Origin: Cyprinodon diabolis
Lineage: Eukaryota; Chordata; Actinopteri; Cyprinodontiformes; Cyprinodontidae
Assembly (NCBI GenBank): GCA_030533445.1
Contig: JARPUW010000300.1
Location: forward strand, 62,001-126,000
Length of the DNA: 64,000 nucleotides
Direction: 5' to 3'
The position numbers were made by a program, and so were the translations under genes. The notes under the pieces are model-generated. The model was given only the letters and a program-made list of their open reading frames with translations. It searched no databases and was not told where the DNA came from. Positions 1-8,007 of this stretch are shown piece after piece. Within the stretch, counting starts at the first letter, position 1. Each line of letters opens with the position of its first letter.

Positions 1-39
1 GGTCACTGTCACTCAGCTTTCAGGTGCTTAAAATGTCCT

Positions 40-474
40 CCGAACAAACGACTGCTGAGCAAAAACCGTATGAGTTATTCAAAAAATTTTTTCACCGTGA
101 GCGTCAGTCATCCTTCGACTCCAACTATGCCAACTTTGGTGTATGTGTGTCATTCAGAAAAATATTTATGACGAGTTTAAAACACATAGTCTGATTCGTT
201 TTTCTCCCCTCTTCTGCTCCAAAACCAATGAAAAACGGCTCTGATTTTCATCGACTTTAGGTCGGTCTGGAGGGTTTTTAAGGAAAAGTATTAATCCTAC
301 CGTAATTCCGAAGATATTGTGTGGGTCCAGAGATTTCAGTCTACAAACTGACCAAAAATGGTGACTCTAGCTATAAATATGTGGCCGTGAGGGCGAGTTT
401 AAAATGTTTTTTTGTGTTTAAAAAACGCCTGCCTCACACTCTAGCTTTTCAGTTGCTCCACTCTAGCAGGCTGG
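40..474 (+). repeat. Module M1 (unit 1 reference copy)
   Basis: It starts with the signature CCGAACAAACGACTGCTGAG and ends near CTCTAGCAGGCTGG. It is a diverged copy of M1' at 2322-2752: both contain GGAGGGTTTTTAAGGAAAAG, CCTACCGTAATTCCGAAGA, CAGTCTACAAACTGACC and GTGGCCGTGAGGGCGAG in the same order. M1 differs in having TATAAATA where M1' has CCAAATA. The equivalent segment occurs at the same place in every unit. Confidence 0.93.
372..379 (+). promoter_or_regulatory. TATAAATA box (candidate core promoter)
   Basis: TATAAATA lies 371 bp into unit 1, and the motif is present in all 20 units, including unit 10 where the base next to it is changed. The duplicated module M1' has CCAAATA instead. 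A purine-rich GTGAGGGCGAG follows about 15 bp downstream. Nothing else proves a promoter. A chance match in an AT-rich repeat is quite possible. Confidence 0.25.
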
Positions 475-761
475 ATTTTGCTAAAACTTTGTGGCGCTTG
501 AGGTCTGATTATACAAAAACCGTAGCAGTTATCAACATACCGTCTTCAGTTTTAAATAGACGAAGGATTTATCTACAAACTGAGCTTCAAACTGTTTTTC
601 TAGGTGAATGTATGCCGACACAGTGAAGTGCTGTTTTTTATGCTTTTTTTTTCCTCTCCCCATTCATTTCCTATGGGATTTTTTTGCGACGTTTTCGCTA
701 ATAATTCGCAAACCTTCGGACTAATGAGAAAGTTTTATACAAGCACACATCACCCCATTGG
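475..761. other. Gene-free stretch with pyrimidine tract
   Basis: An AT-rich part specific to M1's right side. It contains a degenerate piece of the signature family (CAAAAACCGTAGCAG near 513) and a 19-nt pyrimidine run at 643-661. The run is altered in units 6, 9 and 16, where an A interrupts it, and in unit 13. Open frames of 82 and 101 codons cross it, but they begin with GTG and have no support as genes. Confidence 0.8.
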
Positions 762-842
762 TCCCGACGCGTGTGCCAACTTTGGGCCCGATCCGCCAAA
801 CCGTGCGGGACTAGTTACGCGCCGAAGTTTTGGGTATACGGG
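762..842. other. CpG-rich segment
   Basis: This stretch holds a cluster of CpG dinucleotides (GACGCGTG, CCCGATCCGCC, CCGTGCGGG, ACGCGCCG) in an otherwise AT-rich unit. Differences between units here are largely C-to-T or G-to-A changes at CpG, for example ACGTGCC in units 5, 6, 9, 16 and 20, GACACG in unit 3, and CAACGCG in units 6 and 16. That pattern is what cytosine methylation followed by deamination would leave. Confidence 0.7.
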
Positions 843-854
843 AGAATTATAATA

Positions 855-920
855 ATAATACGCGGAATAAATATGTGCAATAGTAGTAGGTGGGCCATGC
901 CTTCGGCATGTGGCCCCCCA
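855..920 (+). repeat. 66-bp hairpin element, unit 1 (1 copy)
   Basis: The copy runs from ATAATACGCGG to GGCCCCCCA and sits in a TAA tract. It contains the stem-loop CATGCC-TTC-GGCATG, extended by GGGCC against GGCCC. Removing exactly 66 bp gives the empty site seen in unit 4. Confidence 0.9.
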
Positions 921-962
921 ACTAGAAAATTTCTAAAGAAATTTTGAGGGGGGCCACCTACT
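885..962. repeat. Compound inverted repeat around A/T palindrome
   Basis: AGTAGGTGG at 885-893 is the inverse of CCACCTACT at 954-962. GGCCCCCC at 912-919 is the inverse of GGGGGGCC at 948-955. Between them lies AAAATTTC-TAAA-GAAATTTT at 926-945. Units without the 66-bp element keep the A/T palindrome and the right arm but lose the left arm. The left arm differs from the inverse of the right arm mainly by the extra hairpin sequence inserted within it. Confidence 0.85.
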
Positions 963-966
963 GCCC

Positions 967-1021
967 GTCTGGGGAACAGGGCCAATACGGCCCTGGCAAG
1001 TGATGTCGGGGCTCCCCAGAC
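967..1021. repeat. Nested GC stem-loop
   Basis: The outer arms GTCTGGGG (967-974) and CCCCAGAC (1014-1021) enclose the perfect inner hairpin CAGGGCC-AATAC-GGCCCTG (977-995). Units 10 and 17 change the loop to AAAAC. Class A units read CCGGGCC, which keeps five inner pairs. Units 10, 11, 13 and 17 read GTCTTGGG in the outer arm. Confidence 0.85.
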
Positions 1022-1148
1022 CAACTGCTTACGCCTTTGAGGGCTGCTGAGGGAAGGAAAGAGGGCTAGGTCATGGGCAAAGAGAGCTGTGTGCCACTTG
1101 TGCTGAAATCTGGGAAATAGACGTGCACAGCGTATGATGCAAAAGGGT

Positions 1149-1167
1149 AATATGGGTTGTCCATATT
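1149..1167. repeat. AATATGG-GTTGT-CCATATT stem-loop
   Basis: A perfect 7-bp stem with a 5-nt loop just before the VNTR, at the same place in the units. Variants are a GTTGC loop in unit 16 and single stem changes in units 2 and 9. In class A units a GTGCA/TGCAC inverted repeat lies just upstream; class B has TGCAA there. Confidence 0.8.
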
Positions 1168-1192
1168 GAACCGCAGTGGGTAAAGCTCAGTT

Positions 1193-1400
1193 GGTGGGCT
1201 CCGCCCGCCTGCTAGGAGCCCTTGCAGCGATGAAAAAAATCACCAATGGCGGGCTCTGCCCGCCTGCTAAGAGCCATTGCAGTGATGAAATCACCAATGG
1301 CGGGCTCCGCCCGCCTTCTAAGAGCCATTGCAGTGATGAAATCACCAATGGCGGGCTCCGCCCGCCTTCTAAGAGCCATTGCAGTGATGAAATTACAAAT
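1193..1400 (+). repeat. 51-bp hairpin VNTR, unit 1 (4 GC hairpins, 208 bp)
   Basis: Each 51-bp period holds a GC hairpin, GGCGGGCTCCGCCCGCC (7-bp stem, 3-nt loop), an 8-nt spacer such as TTCTAAGA, and a second hairpin. The second hairpin has outer arms GCCATTG and CAATGGC and inner arms GTGAT and ATCAC around GAA. The first copy has GGTGGGC and a longer A-run spacer. The period is a multiple of three, so it is open in several frames on both strands. Confidence 0.95.
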
Positions 1401-2009
1401 GGCAATGAGCAATATGCCAGAATGTATGAGTGTGTATAAGGAAGAGGCTTTTATTCTGTAGAGTCCCTGGAGTCTTATTTTGAAAGTCTATCATGGAAGT
1501 GCATCTAAAGATGGGTCATGCCCAGCAGTTATATAGAATCAATTTCCAAATGTTAAATCACTGGTTTTCCATGTTATTAGGTGAATAGTTGCTGTATTAC
1601 AGAGTAAATGGGAGACTTTTATTGTGAAATTTGCTCTGGGTGTGTTTTGAAAAGGTCACTAGAGTCTAATAAAAACAACCTGGAAGAGTTTGGGTCATAA
1701 TGTTGAGCCATTTGCATCAATTAATGCATTAGTATAATCTAGAGGCTTTTATTTTGTAGGGTCGCTGGAGTCTTATTTTGAAAGTCCAACAGAGTTGTGT
1801 TTATAGAAAATGTTCAGACCCGTCAATGATAGTTGATTACTTTCCAATCGTTAAATCACTGTTTTTCCATGTTATTAGGGCAGTAGATGAAGCGGAAATG
1901 GGAGGCTTTTATTTTGAAATTTGCTATAGGGTGTGTTTTAAACAGTCTCCTAGAGTCTATTCTCTAAAACGGGGTTGAGTTTGGGTCATAATATTGAGCC
2001 ATATAGGGC

Positions 2010-2015
2010 AATAAA
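2010..2015 (+). promoter_or_regulatory. AATAAA hexamer (possible poly(A) signal)
   Basis: AATAAA within GGGCAATAAATATATG, present in essentially every unit. A further AATAAA lies in each 66-bp hairpin copy. Without transcript evidence this is only a sequence match in an AT-rich region. Confidence 0.15.
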
Positions 2016-2179
2016 TATATGTAAAAAATATAGAGGCTTTTATTTTGTAGGGTCCCTGGAGTCTTATTTTGAAAGTCTATCAGTGCTGAGTGGCAAGGGA
2101 AGTGTCATGGACAGCAGTCATATAGTATCCATTTCCCAATGTTAAATCAGTCCTTTCACCCTCCATTAGATTAATATGT

Positions 2180-2194
2180 GCTGTTTAAAACAGC
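2180..2194. repeat. GCTGTTT-A-AAACAGC palindrome
   Basis: A perfect 7-bp inverted repeat around one A, just left of the candidate splice donor. It is conserved in all units I checked. Confidence 0.7.
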
Positions 2195-2198
2195 AGAG

Positions 2199-2296
2199 GT
2201 AAAATCTGTTTGAAGCTTGGTAACCTTGACAACGCTTAACGAGCCTCTCACTGACACAGACAACAGCTGCACTCACTATTGGTTTCTTCTTCCCAG
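2199..2296 (+). other. GT-AG intron-like segment (98 bp)
   Basis: It starts GAG|GTAAAATC and ends TTTCTTCTTCCCAG|G, giving a strong pyrimidine tract and acceptor, with CTTAAC and CACTCAC as possible branch sites. The ends are kept in nearly all units; units 9 and 16 have TTCTCAG, still an acceptor. The length is near the short-intron mode of many vertebrates. There is no coding frame around it, so at most it would be an intron of a non-coding transcript. Confidence 0.25.
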
Positions 2297-2321
2297 GCTT
2301 TTTTGTATGGGAAGAACGGCA

Positions 2322-2752
2322 ACGAAAACAAACGACTACTGATCAAAAACCGTATGAGTTATTCAAAAAACATTTTCACCATGAGCATCAGCAATCCTTC
2401 GACTCCAAGTATACCAACTTTGGTGTATGTGTGTCATTCAGAACAATATTTATGACGACTTGAAAACACATAGTCTGATTCGTTTTTCTCCCATCTTCAG
2501 CTCAAAAAGAATGGAGAAAGGCTGAAACTCATCGACTTTAGGTTGGTCTGGAGGGTTTTTAAGGAAAAGTATTAATCCTACCGTAATTCCGAAGACATTG
2601 TGTGAGTCCAGAGGTTTCAGTCTACAAACTGACCAAAAATGGTGACTGTAGCTCCAAATATGTGGCCGTGAGGGCGAGAATAAGATGTTTGATCTTAAAA
2701 AAATGGCCGCCTCACACTAAGATTTCAGCAGCTGCACTCTAGCAGGCTGCTG
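2322..2752 (+). repeat. Module M1' (second, diverged copy of M1)
   Basis: It is homologous to 40-474 over its length. It starts at the altered signature (ACGAAAACAAACGACTACTG in class B; ACCGAACAAACGACTACTG in class A) and ends in CACTCTAGCAGGCTGCTG. It lacks the TATAAATA of M1. The class form of its signature switches independently of the VNTR class in units 7, 8, 15 and 18, marking exchange to its left. Confidence 0.92.
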
Positions 2753-2791
2753 CAGAAGCTAACTGTCAGCTAGCTTCCAGGTGCTTACCCT

Positions 2792-3014
2792 CCGAACAAA
2801 CGACTGCTGAGCAAAAACCGTAAAAGATATCTGAAAAATTCTTTCAGTGAAAGCAACATCTATCCTTTGTCTCAGACTGGGGTAACCTTCATGTCTGTAG
2901 GTCTTTCACAACCCAAAACGAAGCACAAACAAAATGGTTGGCCCACCTGCTCCTCCCTTTGTTTGAACTGCAGGACCTCACTCTCACTCACCTTTTAGCT
3001 GCTAAAGCACCCCT
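2792..3014 (+). repeat. Signature sub-repeat S2 (223 bp)
   Basis: It begins CCGAACAAACGACTGCTGAG and runs to the next signature at 3015. It contains CTCAGACTGGGGTAACC and TTCATGTCTGTAGGTC. Units differ by GTTTGAACTGCAGG versus CTTTTAACTGCAGG near 2962. The extra module of units 9 and 16 is a diverged relative, with ACTGGGGGAAC and CATGTCTGTAGGTC. Confidence 0.9.
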
Positions 3015-3246
3015 CCGAACAAACGACTGCTGAGTAAAAACCGTAAAAGGTATCTGAAAAATTCTTTTTATCTAAGCGACAGCTATATCTTGTCTTCAAT
3101 TGGAGTAACTTTCATGGCTGTAGGTCATCTACAAACTGAATGGGAAGAGAAAGAAAAAGAAAAAACGTTTCATCACACCTAAGCTTCTAATTGAGCTAGC
3201 TGCAGCAGGTCACTGTCACTCAGCTTTCAGGTGCTTAAAATGTCCT
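3015..3246 (+). repeat. Signature sub-repeat S3 (232 bp)
   Basis: It begins with the signature (CTGAGTAAAAACC form), has TCAATTGGAGTAACTTTCATG, a homology to S2, then a purine tract at 3142-3165, and runs into the signature of the next unit's M1 at 3247. It therefore bridges the unit boundary, which shows that the boundary used here is arbitrary. Confidence 0.9.
3142..3165 (+). repeat. 24-nt homopurine tract
   Basis: A run of G and A only (GGGAAGAGAAAG then A-rich with GAAAAAGA) near the right end of each unit, with little change between units. Such tracts can form triplex DNA, but no mirror symmetry is obvious here. Confidence 0.75.
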
Positions 3247-4061
3247 CCGAACAAACGACTGCTGAGCAAAAACCGTATGAGTTATTCAAAAAATTTTTTC
3301 ACCGTGAGCGTCAGTCATCCTTCGACTCCAACTATGCCAACTTTGGTGTATGTGTGTCATTCAGAAAAATATTTATGACGAGTTTAAAACACATAGTCTG
3401 ATTCGTTTTTCTCCCCTCTTCTGCTCCAAAACCAATGAAAAACGGCTCTGATTTTCATCGACTTTAGGTCGGTCTGGAGGGTTTTTAAGGAAAAGTATTA
3501 ATCCTACCGTAATTCCGAAGATATTGTGTGGGTCCAGAGATTTCAGTCTACAAACTGACCAAAAATGGTGACTCTAGCTATAAATATGTGGCCGTGAGGG
3601 CGAGTTTAAAATGTTTTTTTGTGTTTAAAAAACGCCTGCCTCACACTCTAGCTTTTCAGTTGCTCCACTCTAGCAGGCTGGATTTTGCTAAAACTTTGTG
3701 GCGCTTGAGGTCTGATTATACAAAAACCGTAGCAGTTATCAACATACCGTCTTCAGTTTTAAATAGACGAAGGATTTATCTACAAACTGAGCTTCAAACT
3801 GTTTTTCTAGGTGAATGTATGCCGACACAGTGAAGTGCTGTTTTTTATGCTTTTTTTTTCCTCTCCCCATTCATTTCCTATGGGATTTTTTTGCGACGTT
3901 TTCGCTAATAATTCGCAAACCTTCGGACTAATGAGAAAGTTTTATACAAGCACACATCACCCCATTGGTCCCGACGCGTGTGCCAACTTTGGGCCCGATC
4001 CGCCAAACCGTGCGGGACTAGTTACGCGCCGAAGTTTTGGGTATACGGGAGAATTATAATA

Positions 4062-4199
4062 ATAATACGCGGAATAAATATGTGCAATAGTAGTAGGTGG
4101 GCCATGCCTTCGGCATGTGGCCCCTCAATAATAATAATACGCGGAATAAATATGTGCAATAGTAGTAGGTGGGCCATGCCTTCGGCATGTGGCCCCCCA
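4062..4199 (+). repeat. 66-bp hairpin element, unit 2 (2 copies)
   Basis: Two copies 72 bp apart; the extra 6 bp are TAA triplets. The left copy ends GGCCCCTCA, the right one GGCCCCCCA. Confidence 0.93.
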
Positions 4200-4471
4200 A
4201 CTAGAAAATTTCTAAAGAAATTTTGAGGGGGGCCACCTACTGCCCGTCTGGGGAACCGGGCCAATACGGCCCTGGCAAGTGACGTCGGGGCTCCCCAGAC
4301 CAACTGCTTACGCCTTTGAGGGCTGCTGAGGGAAGGAAAGAGGGCAAGTTCATGGGCAAAGAGAGCTGTGTGCCACTTGTGCTGAAATCTGGGAAATAGA
4401 CGTGCACAGCGTATGATGCACAAGGGTAATATAGGTTGTCCATATTGAAACACAGTGGGTAAAGCCCAGTT

Positions 4472-4706
4472 GGCGGGCTTTGCCCGCCTGCTAGGAGCCA
4501 TCTCAGTGAAGAAAAAAATCACCAATGGCGGGCTCTGCCCGCCTTCTAAGAGCCATTGCAGTGATGAAATCACCAATGGCGGGCTCCGCCCGCCTGCTAA
4601 GAGCCATTGCAGTGATGTAATCACCTTTGGCGGGCTCCGCCCGCCTGTTACCATTGGCGGGCTCCGCCCGCCTTCTAAGAGCCATTGCAGTGATGAAATC
4701 ACCAAT
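4472..4706 (+). repeat. 51-bp hairpin VNTR, unit 2 (5 GC hairpins, 235 bp)
   Basis: Loops in order are TTT, TCT, TCC, TCC, TCC. The fourth hairpin is followed by a short 27-bp period ending TGTTACCATT, the typical class A form. Confidence 0.94.
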
Positions 4707-7368
4707 GGCAATGAGCAATATGCCAGAATGTATGAGTGTGTATAAGGAAGAGGCTTTTATTCTGTAGAGTCCTTGTAGTCTTATTTTGAAAGTCTATCAT
4801 GAATGTGCATCAAAAGATGGGTCACGCCCAGCAGTGATATAGAATCCATTTCCAAATGTTAAATCACTGGTTTTCCATGTTATTATTTGAATAGTTGCTG
4901 AATTACAGAGTAAATGGGAGACTTTTATTGTGAAATTTGCTCTGGGGTGTGTTTTGAAAAGGTCACTAGCGTCTATTAAAAACAACCTGGAAGAGTTTGG
5001 GTCATAATGTTGAGCCATTTGCATCAATTAATGCATTAGTATAATCTAGAGGCTTTTATTTTGTAGGGTCCCTGGAGTCTTATTTTGAAAGTCCAACAGA
5101 GTTGTGTTTATAGAAAATGTTCAGACCCGTCAATGATAGTTGATTACTTTCCAATCGTTAAATCATTCTTTTTCCATGTTATTAGGGCAGTAGATGAAGC
5201 GGAAATGGGAGGCTTTTATTTTGAAATTTGCTATAGGGTGTGTTTTAAACAGTCTCCTAGAGTCTATTCTCTAAAACGGGGTTGAGTTTGGGTCATAATG
5301 TTGAGCCATATAGGGCAATAAATATATGTAAAAAATATAGAGGCTTTTATTTTGTAGGGTCCCTGGAGTCTTATTTTGAAAGTCTATCAGTGCTGAGTGG
5401 CAAGGGAAGTGTCATGTACAGCAGTCATATAGTATCCATTTCCCAATGTTAAATCAGTCCTTTCACCCTCCATTAGATTAATATGTGCTGTTTAAAACAG
5501 CAGAGGTAAAATCTGTTTGAAGCTTGGTAACCTTGACAACGCTTAACGAGCCTCTCACTGACACAGACAACAGCTGCACTCACTATTGGTTTCTTCTTCC
5601 CAGGCTTTTTTGTATGGGAAGAACGGCACCGAACAAACGACTACTGATCAAAAACCGTATGAGTTATTCAAAAAACATTTTCACCATGAGCATCAGCAAT
5701 CCTTCGACTCCAACTATACCAACTTTGGTGTATGTGTGTCATTCAGAAAAATATTTATGACGAGTTGAAAACACATAGTCTGATTCGTTTCTCTCCCATC
5801 TTCAGCTCAAAAAGAATAGAGAAAGGCTGAAACTCTCATCGACTTTAGGTTGGTCTGGAGGGTTTTTAAGGAAAAGTATTAATCCTACCGTAATTCCGAA
5901 GACATTGTGTGAGTCCAGAGGTTTCAGTCTACAAACTGACCAAAAATGGTGACTGTAGCTCCAAATATGTGGCCGTGAGGGCGAGAATAAGATGTTTGAT
6001 CTTAAAAAAATGGCCGCCTCACACTAAGATTTCAGCAGCTGCACTCTAGCAGGCTGCTGCAGAAGCTAACTGTCAGCTAGCTTCCAGGTGCTTACCCTCC
6101 GAACAAACGACTGCTGAGCAAAAACCGTAAAAGATATCTGAAAAATTCTTTCAGTGAAAGCAACATCTATCCTTTGTCTCAGACTGGGGTAACCTTCATG
6201 TCTGTAGGTCTTTCACAACCCAAAACGAAGCACAAACAAAATGGTTGGCCCACCTGCTCCTCCCTTTGTTTGAACTGCAGGACCTCACTCTCACTCACCT
6301 TTTAGCTGCTAAAGCACCCCTCCGAACAAACGACTGCTGAGTAAAAACCGTAAAAGGTATCTGAAAAATTCTTTTTATCTAAGCGACAGCTATATCTTGT
6401 CTTCAATTGGAGTAACTTTCATGGCTGTAGGTCATCTACAAACTGAATGGGAAGAGAAAGAAAAAGAAAAAACGTTTCATCACACCTAAGCTTCTAATTG
6501 AGCTAGCTGCAGCAGGTCACTGTCACTCAGCTTTCAGGTGCTTAAAATGTCCTCCGAACAAACGACTGCTGAGCAAAAACCGTATGAGTTATTCAAAAAA
6601 TTTTTTCACCGTGAGCGTCAGTCATCCTTCGACTCCAACTATGCCAACTTTGGTGTATGTGTGTCATTCAGAAAAATATTTATGACGAGTTTAAAACACA
6701 TAGTCTGATTCGTTTTTCTCCCCTCTTCTGCTCCAAAACCAATGAAAAACGGCTCTGATTTTCATCGACTTTAGGTCGGTCTGGAGGGTTTTTAAGGAAA
6801 AGTATTAATCCTACCGTAATTCCGAAGATATTGTGTGGGTCCAGAGATTTCAGTCTACAAACTGACCAAAAATGGTGACTCTAGCTATAAATATGTGGCC
6901 GTGAGGGCGAGTTTAAAATGTTTTTTTGTGTTTAAAAAACGCCTGCCTCACACTCTAGCTTTTCAGTTGCTCCACTCTAGCAGGCTGGATTTTGCTAAAA
7001 CTTTGTGGCGCTTGAGGTCTGATTATACAAAAACCGTAGCAGTTATCAACATACCGTCTACAGTTTTAAATAGACGAAGGATTTATCTACAAACTGAGCT
7101 TCAAACTGTTTTTCTAGGTGAATGTATGGCGACACAGTGAAGTGCTGTTTTTTATGCTTTTTTTTTCCTCTCCCCATTCATTTCCTATGGGATTTTTTTG
7201 CGACGTTTTCGCTAATAATTCGCAAACCTTCGGACTAATGAGAAAGTTTTATACAAGCACACATCACCCCATTGGTCCCGACACGTGTGCCAACTTTGGG
7301 CCCGATCCGCCAAACCGTGCGGGACTAGTTACGCGCCGAAGTTTTGGGTATACGGGAGAATTATAATA

Positions 7369-7500
7369 ATAATACGCGGAATAAATATGTGCAATAGTAG
7401 TAGGTGGGCCATGCCTTCGGCATGTGGCCCCCCAATAATACGCGGAATAAATATGTGCAATAGTAGTAGGTGGGCCATGCCTTCGGCATGTGGCCCCCCA
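7369..7500 (+). repeat. 66-bp hairpin element, unit 3 (2 copies)
   Basis: Two identical copies at an exact 66-bp period. Confidence 0.94.
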
Positions 7501-7772
7501 ACTAGAAAATTTCTAAAGAAATTTTGAGGGGGGCCACCTACTGCCCGTCTGGGGAACCGGGCCAATACGGCCCTGGCAAGTGACGTCGGGGCTCCCCAGA
7601 CCAACTGCTTACGCCTTTGAGGGCTGCTGAGGGAAGGAAAGAGGGCAAGTTCATGGGCAAAGAGAGCTGTGTGCCACTTGTGCTGAAATCTGGGAAATAG
7701 ACGTGCACAGCGTATGATGCACAAGGGTAATATGGGTTGTCCATATTGAAACACAGTGGGTAAAGCCCAGTT

Positions 7773-8007
7773 GGCGGGCTTCGCCCGCCTGCTAGGAGCC
7801 TTCTCAGTGAAGAAAAAAATCACCAATGGCGGGCTCTGCCCGCCTTCTAAGAGCCATTGCAGTGATGAAATCACCAATGGCGGGCTCCGCCCGCCTGCTA
7901 AGAGCCATTGCAGTGATGTAATCACCTTTGGCGGGCTCCGCCCGCCTGTTACCATTGGCGGGCTCCGCCCGCCTTCTAAGAGCCATTGCAGTGATGAAAT
8001 CACCAAT
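7773..8007 (+). repeat. 51-bp hairpin VNTR, unit 3 (5 GC hairpins, 235 bp)
   Basis: Class A arrangement with loops TTC, TCT, TCC, TCC, TCC and the 27-bp short period. Confidence 0.94.

Larger units (their letters stand above)
1443..2205 (+). repeat. Dimeric 290-300 bp sub-repeat, 2.5 copies
   Basis: AGAGGCTTTTATT recurs at 1443, 1741 and 2032, each followed by GGAGTCTTATTTTGAAAGTC and later by AATGTTAAATCA or AATCGTTAAATCA. Inside copies one and two a second half begins at GGGAGRCTTTTATT (about 1612 and 1902). Half-repeat starts are thus spaced 168, 130, 160 and 131 bp. Both full copies end in GAGTTTGGGTCATAAT. The third copy is truncated near 2205. The same arrangement holds in the other units. 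Confidence 0.9.
1..3207 (+). repeat. Megasatellite unit 1 (class B, 3,207 bp)
   Basis: This is the reference unit for the layout given here. It carries one 66-bp hairpin and four GC hairpins in the VNTR. Class B marks are CTCAGTTGGTGGGCT before the VNTR, ATCTAAAGATG after it, and GGTCGCTGGAG at the second 300-bp sub-repeat. At about 2322 it reads GCAACGAAAACAAACG, where most class A units read GCACCGAACAAACG. It shares CACTGTTTTTCC (near 1857) with unit 19, where the other intact units mostly have CACTCTTTTTCC. Confidence 0.97.
3208..6514 (+). repeat. Megasatellite unit 2 (class A, 3,307 bp)
   Basis: This class A unit has two 66-bp hairpins separated by two extra TAA triplets (period 72 bp) and five GC hairpins. 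Private changes include GGCCCCTC in the first 66-bp copy, TTATTTGAATAG near 4882, and TCATTCTTTTTCC near 5163. It shares GTCATGTACAGCAG near 5411 with unit 14, where the others have GTCATGGACAGCAG. Confidence 0.97.

Noticed and set aside
321..626. Recurrent 101-codon forward open frame in most units
   Set aside because: It starts at GTG with no ATG near the front. It is broken by a stop at the first codon in unit 8, by an extra T in units 11 and 18, and by a late stop in unit 13. It recurs because the DNA repeats, and shows no sign of protein-level constraint.
604..662. miRNA-like AAGTGCT motif near GTGAAGTGCTG
   Set aside because: The flanks are poly-T and pyrimidine rich and do not form a precursor hairpin.
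604..852. 82-codon open frame overlapping the previous one
   Set aside because: GTG start, crosses a pyrimidine tract, no recognisable domain; most likely chance openness in a conserved satellite.
855..920. Classical MITE or transposon
   Set aside because: No terminal inverted repeats at the 66-bp ends and no clear target-site duplication beyond TAA tract bases; kept as a copy-number variable hairpin instead.
1181..1200. tRNA A-box-like AGCTCAGTTGGT just before the VNTR
   Set aside because: Matches a D-arm in classes B and C, but no GGTTCGAATCC-type B box follows, no cloverleaf can be drawn, and class A has AGCCCAGTTGGC. No support for a tRNA or a tRNA-derived SINE head.
1193..1400. CRISPR-like array
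   Set aside because: Regular palindromic repeats, but the intervening sequence is the same in each period; there are no unique spacers, no cas genes and the context is eukaryotic satellite.
1..3207. CENP-B box
   Set aside because: I looked for TTCGnnnnAnnCGGG and its reverse complement in the unit and found none, so centromere identity is not supported by this motif.
4022..4711. 180-230 codon reverse frames in class A units
   Set aside because: TTG start, low-complexity product of the 51-bp and 66-bp repeats; length follows copy number.
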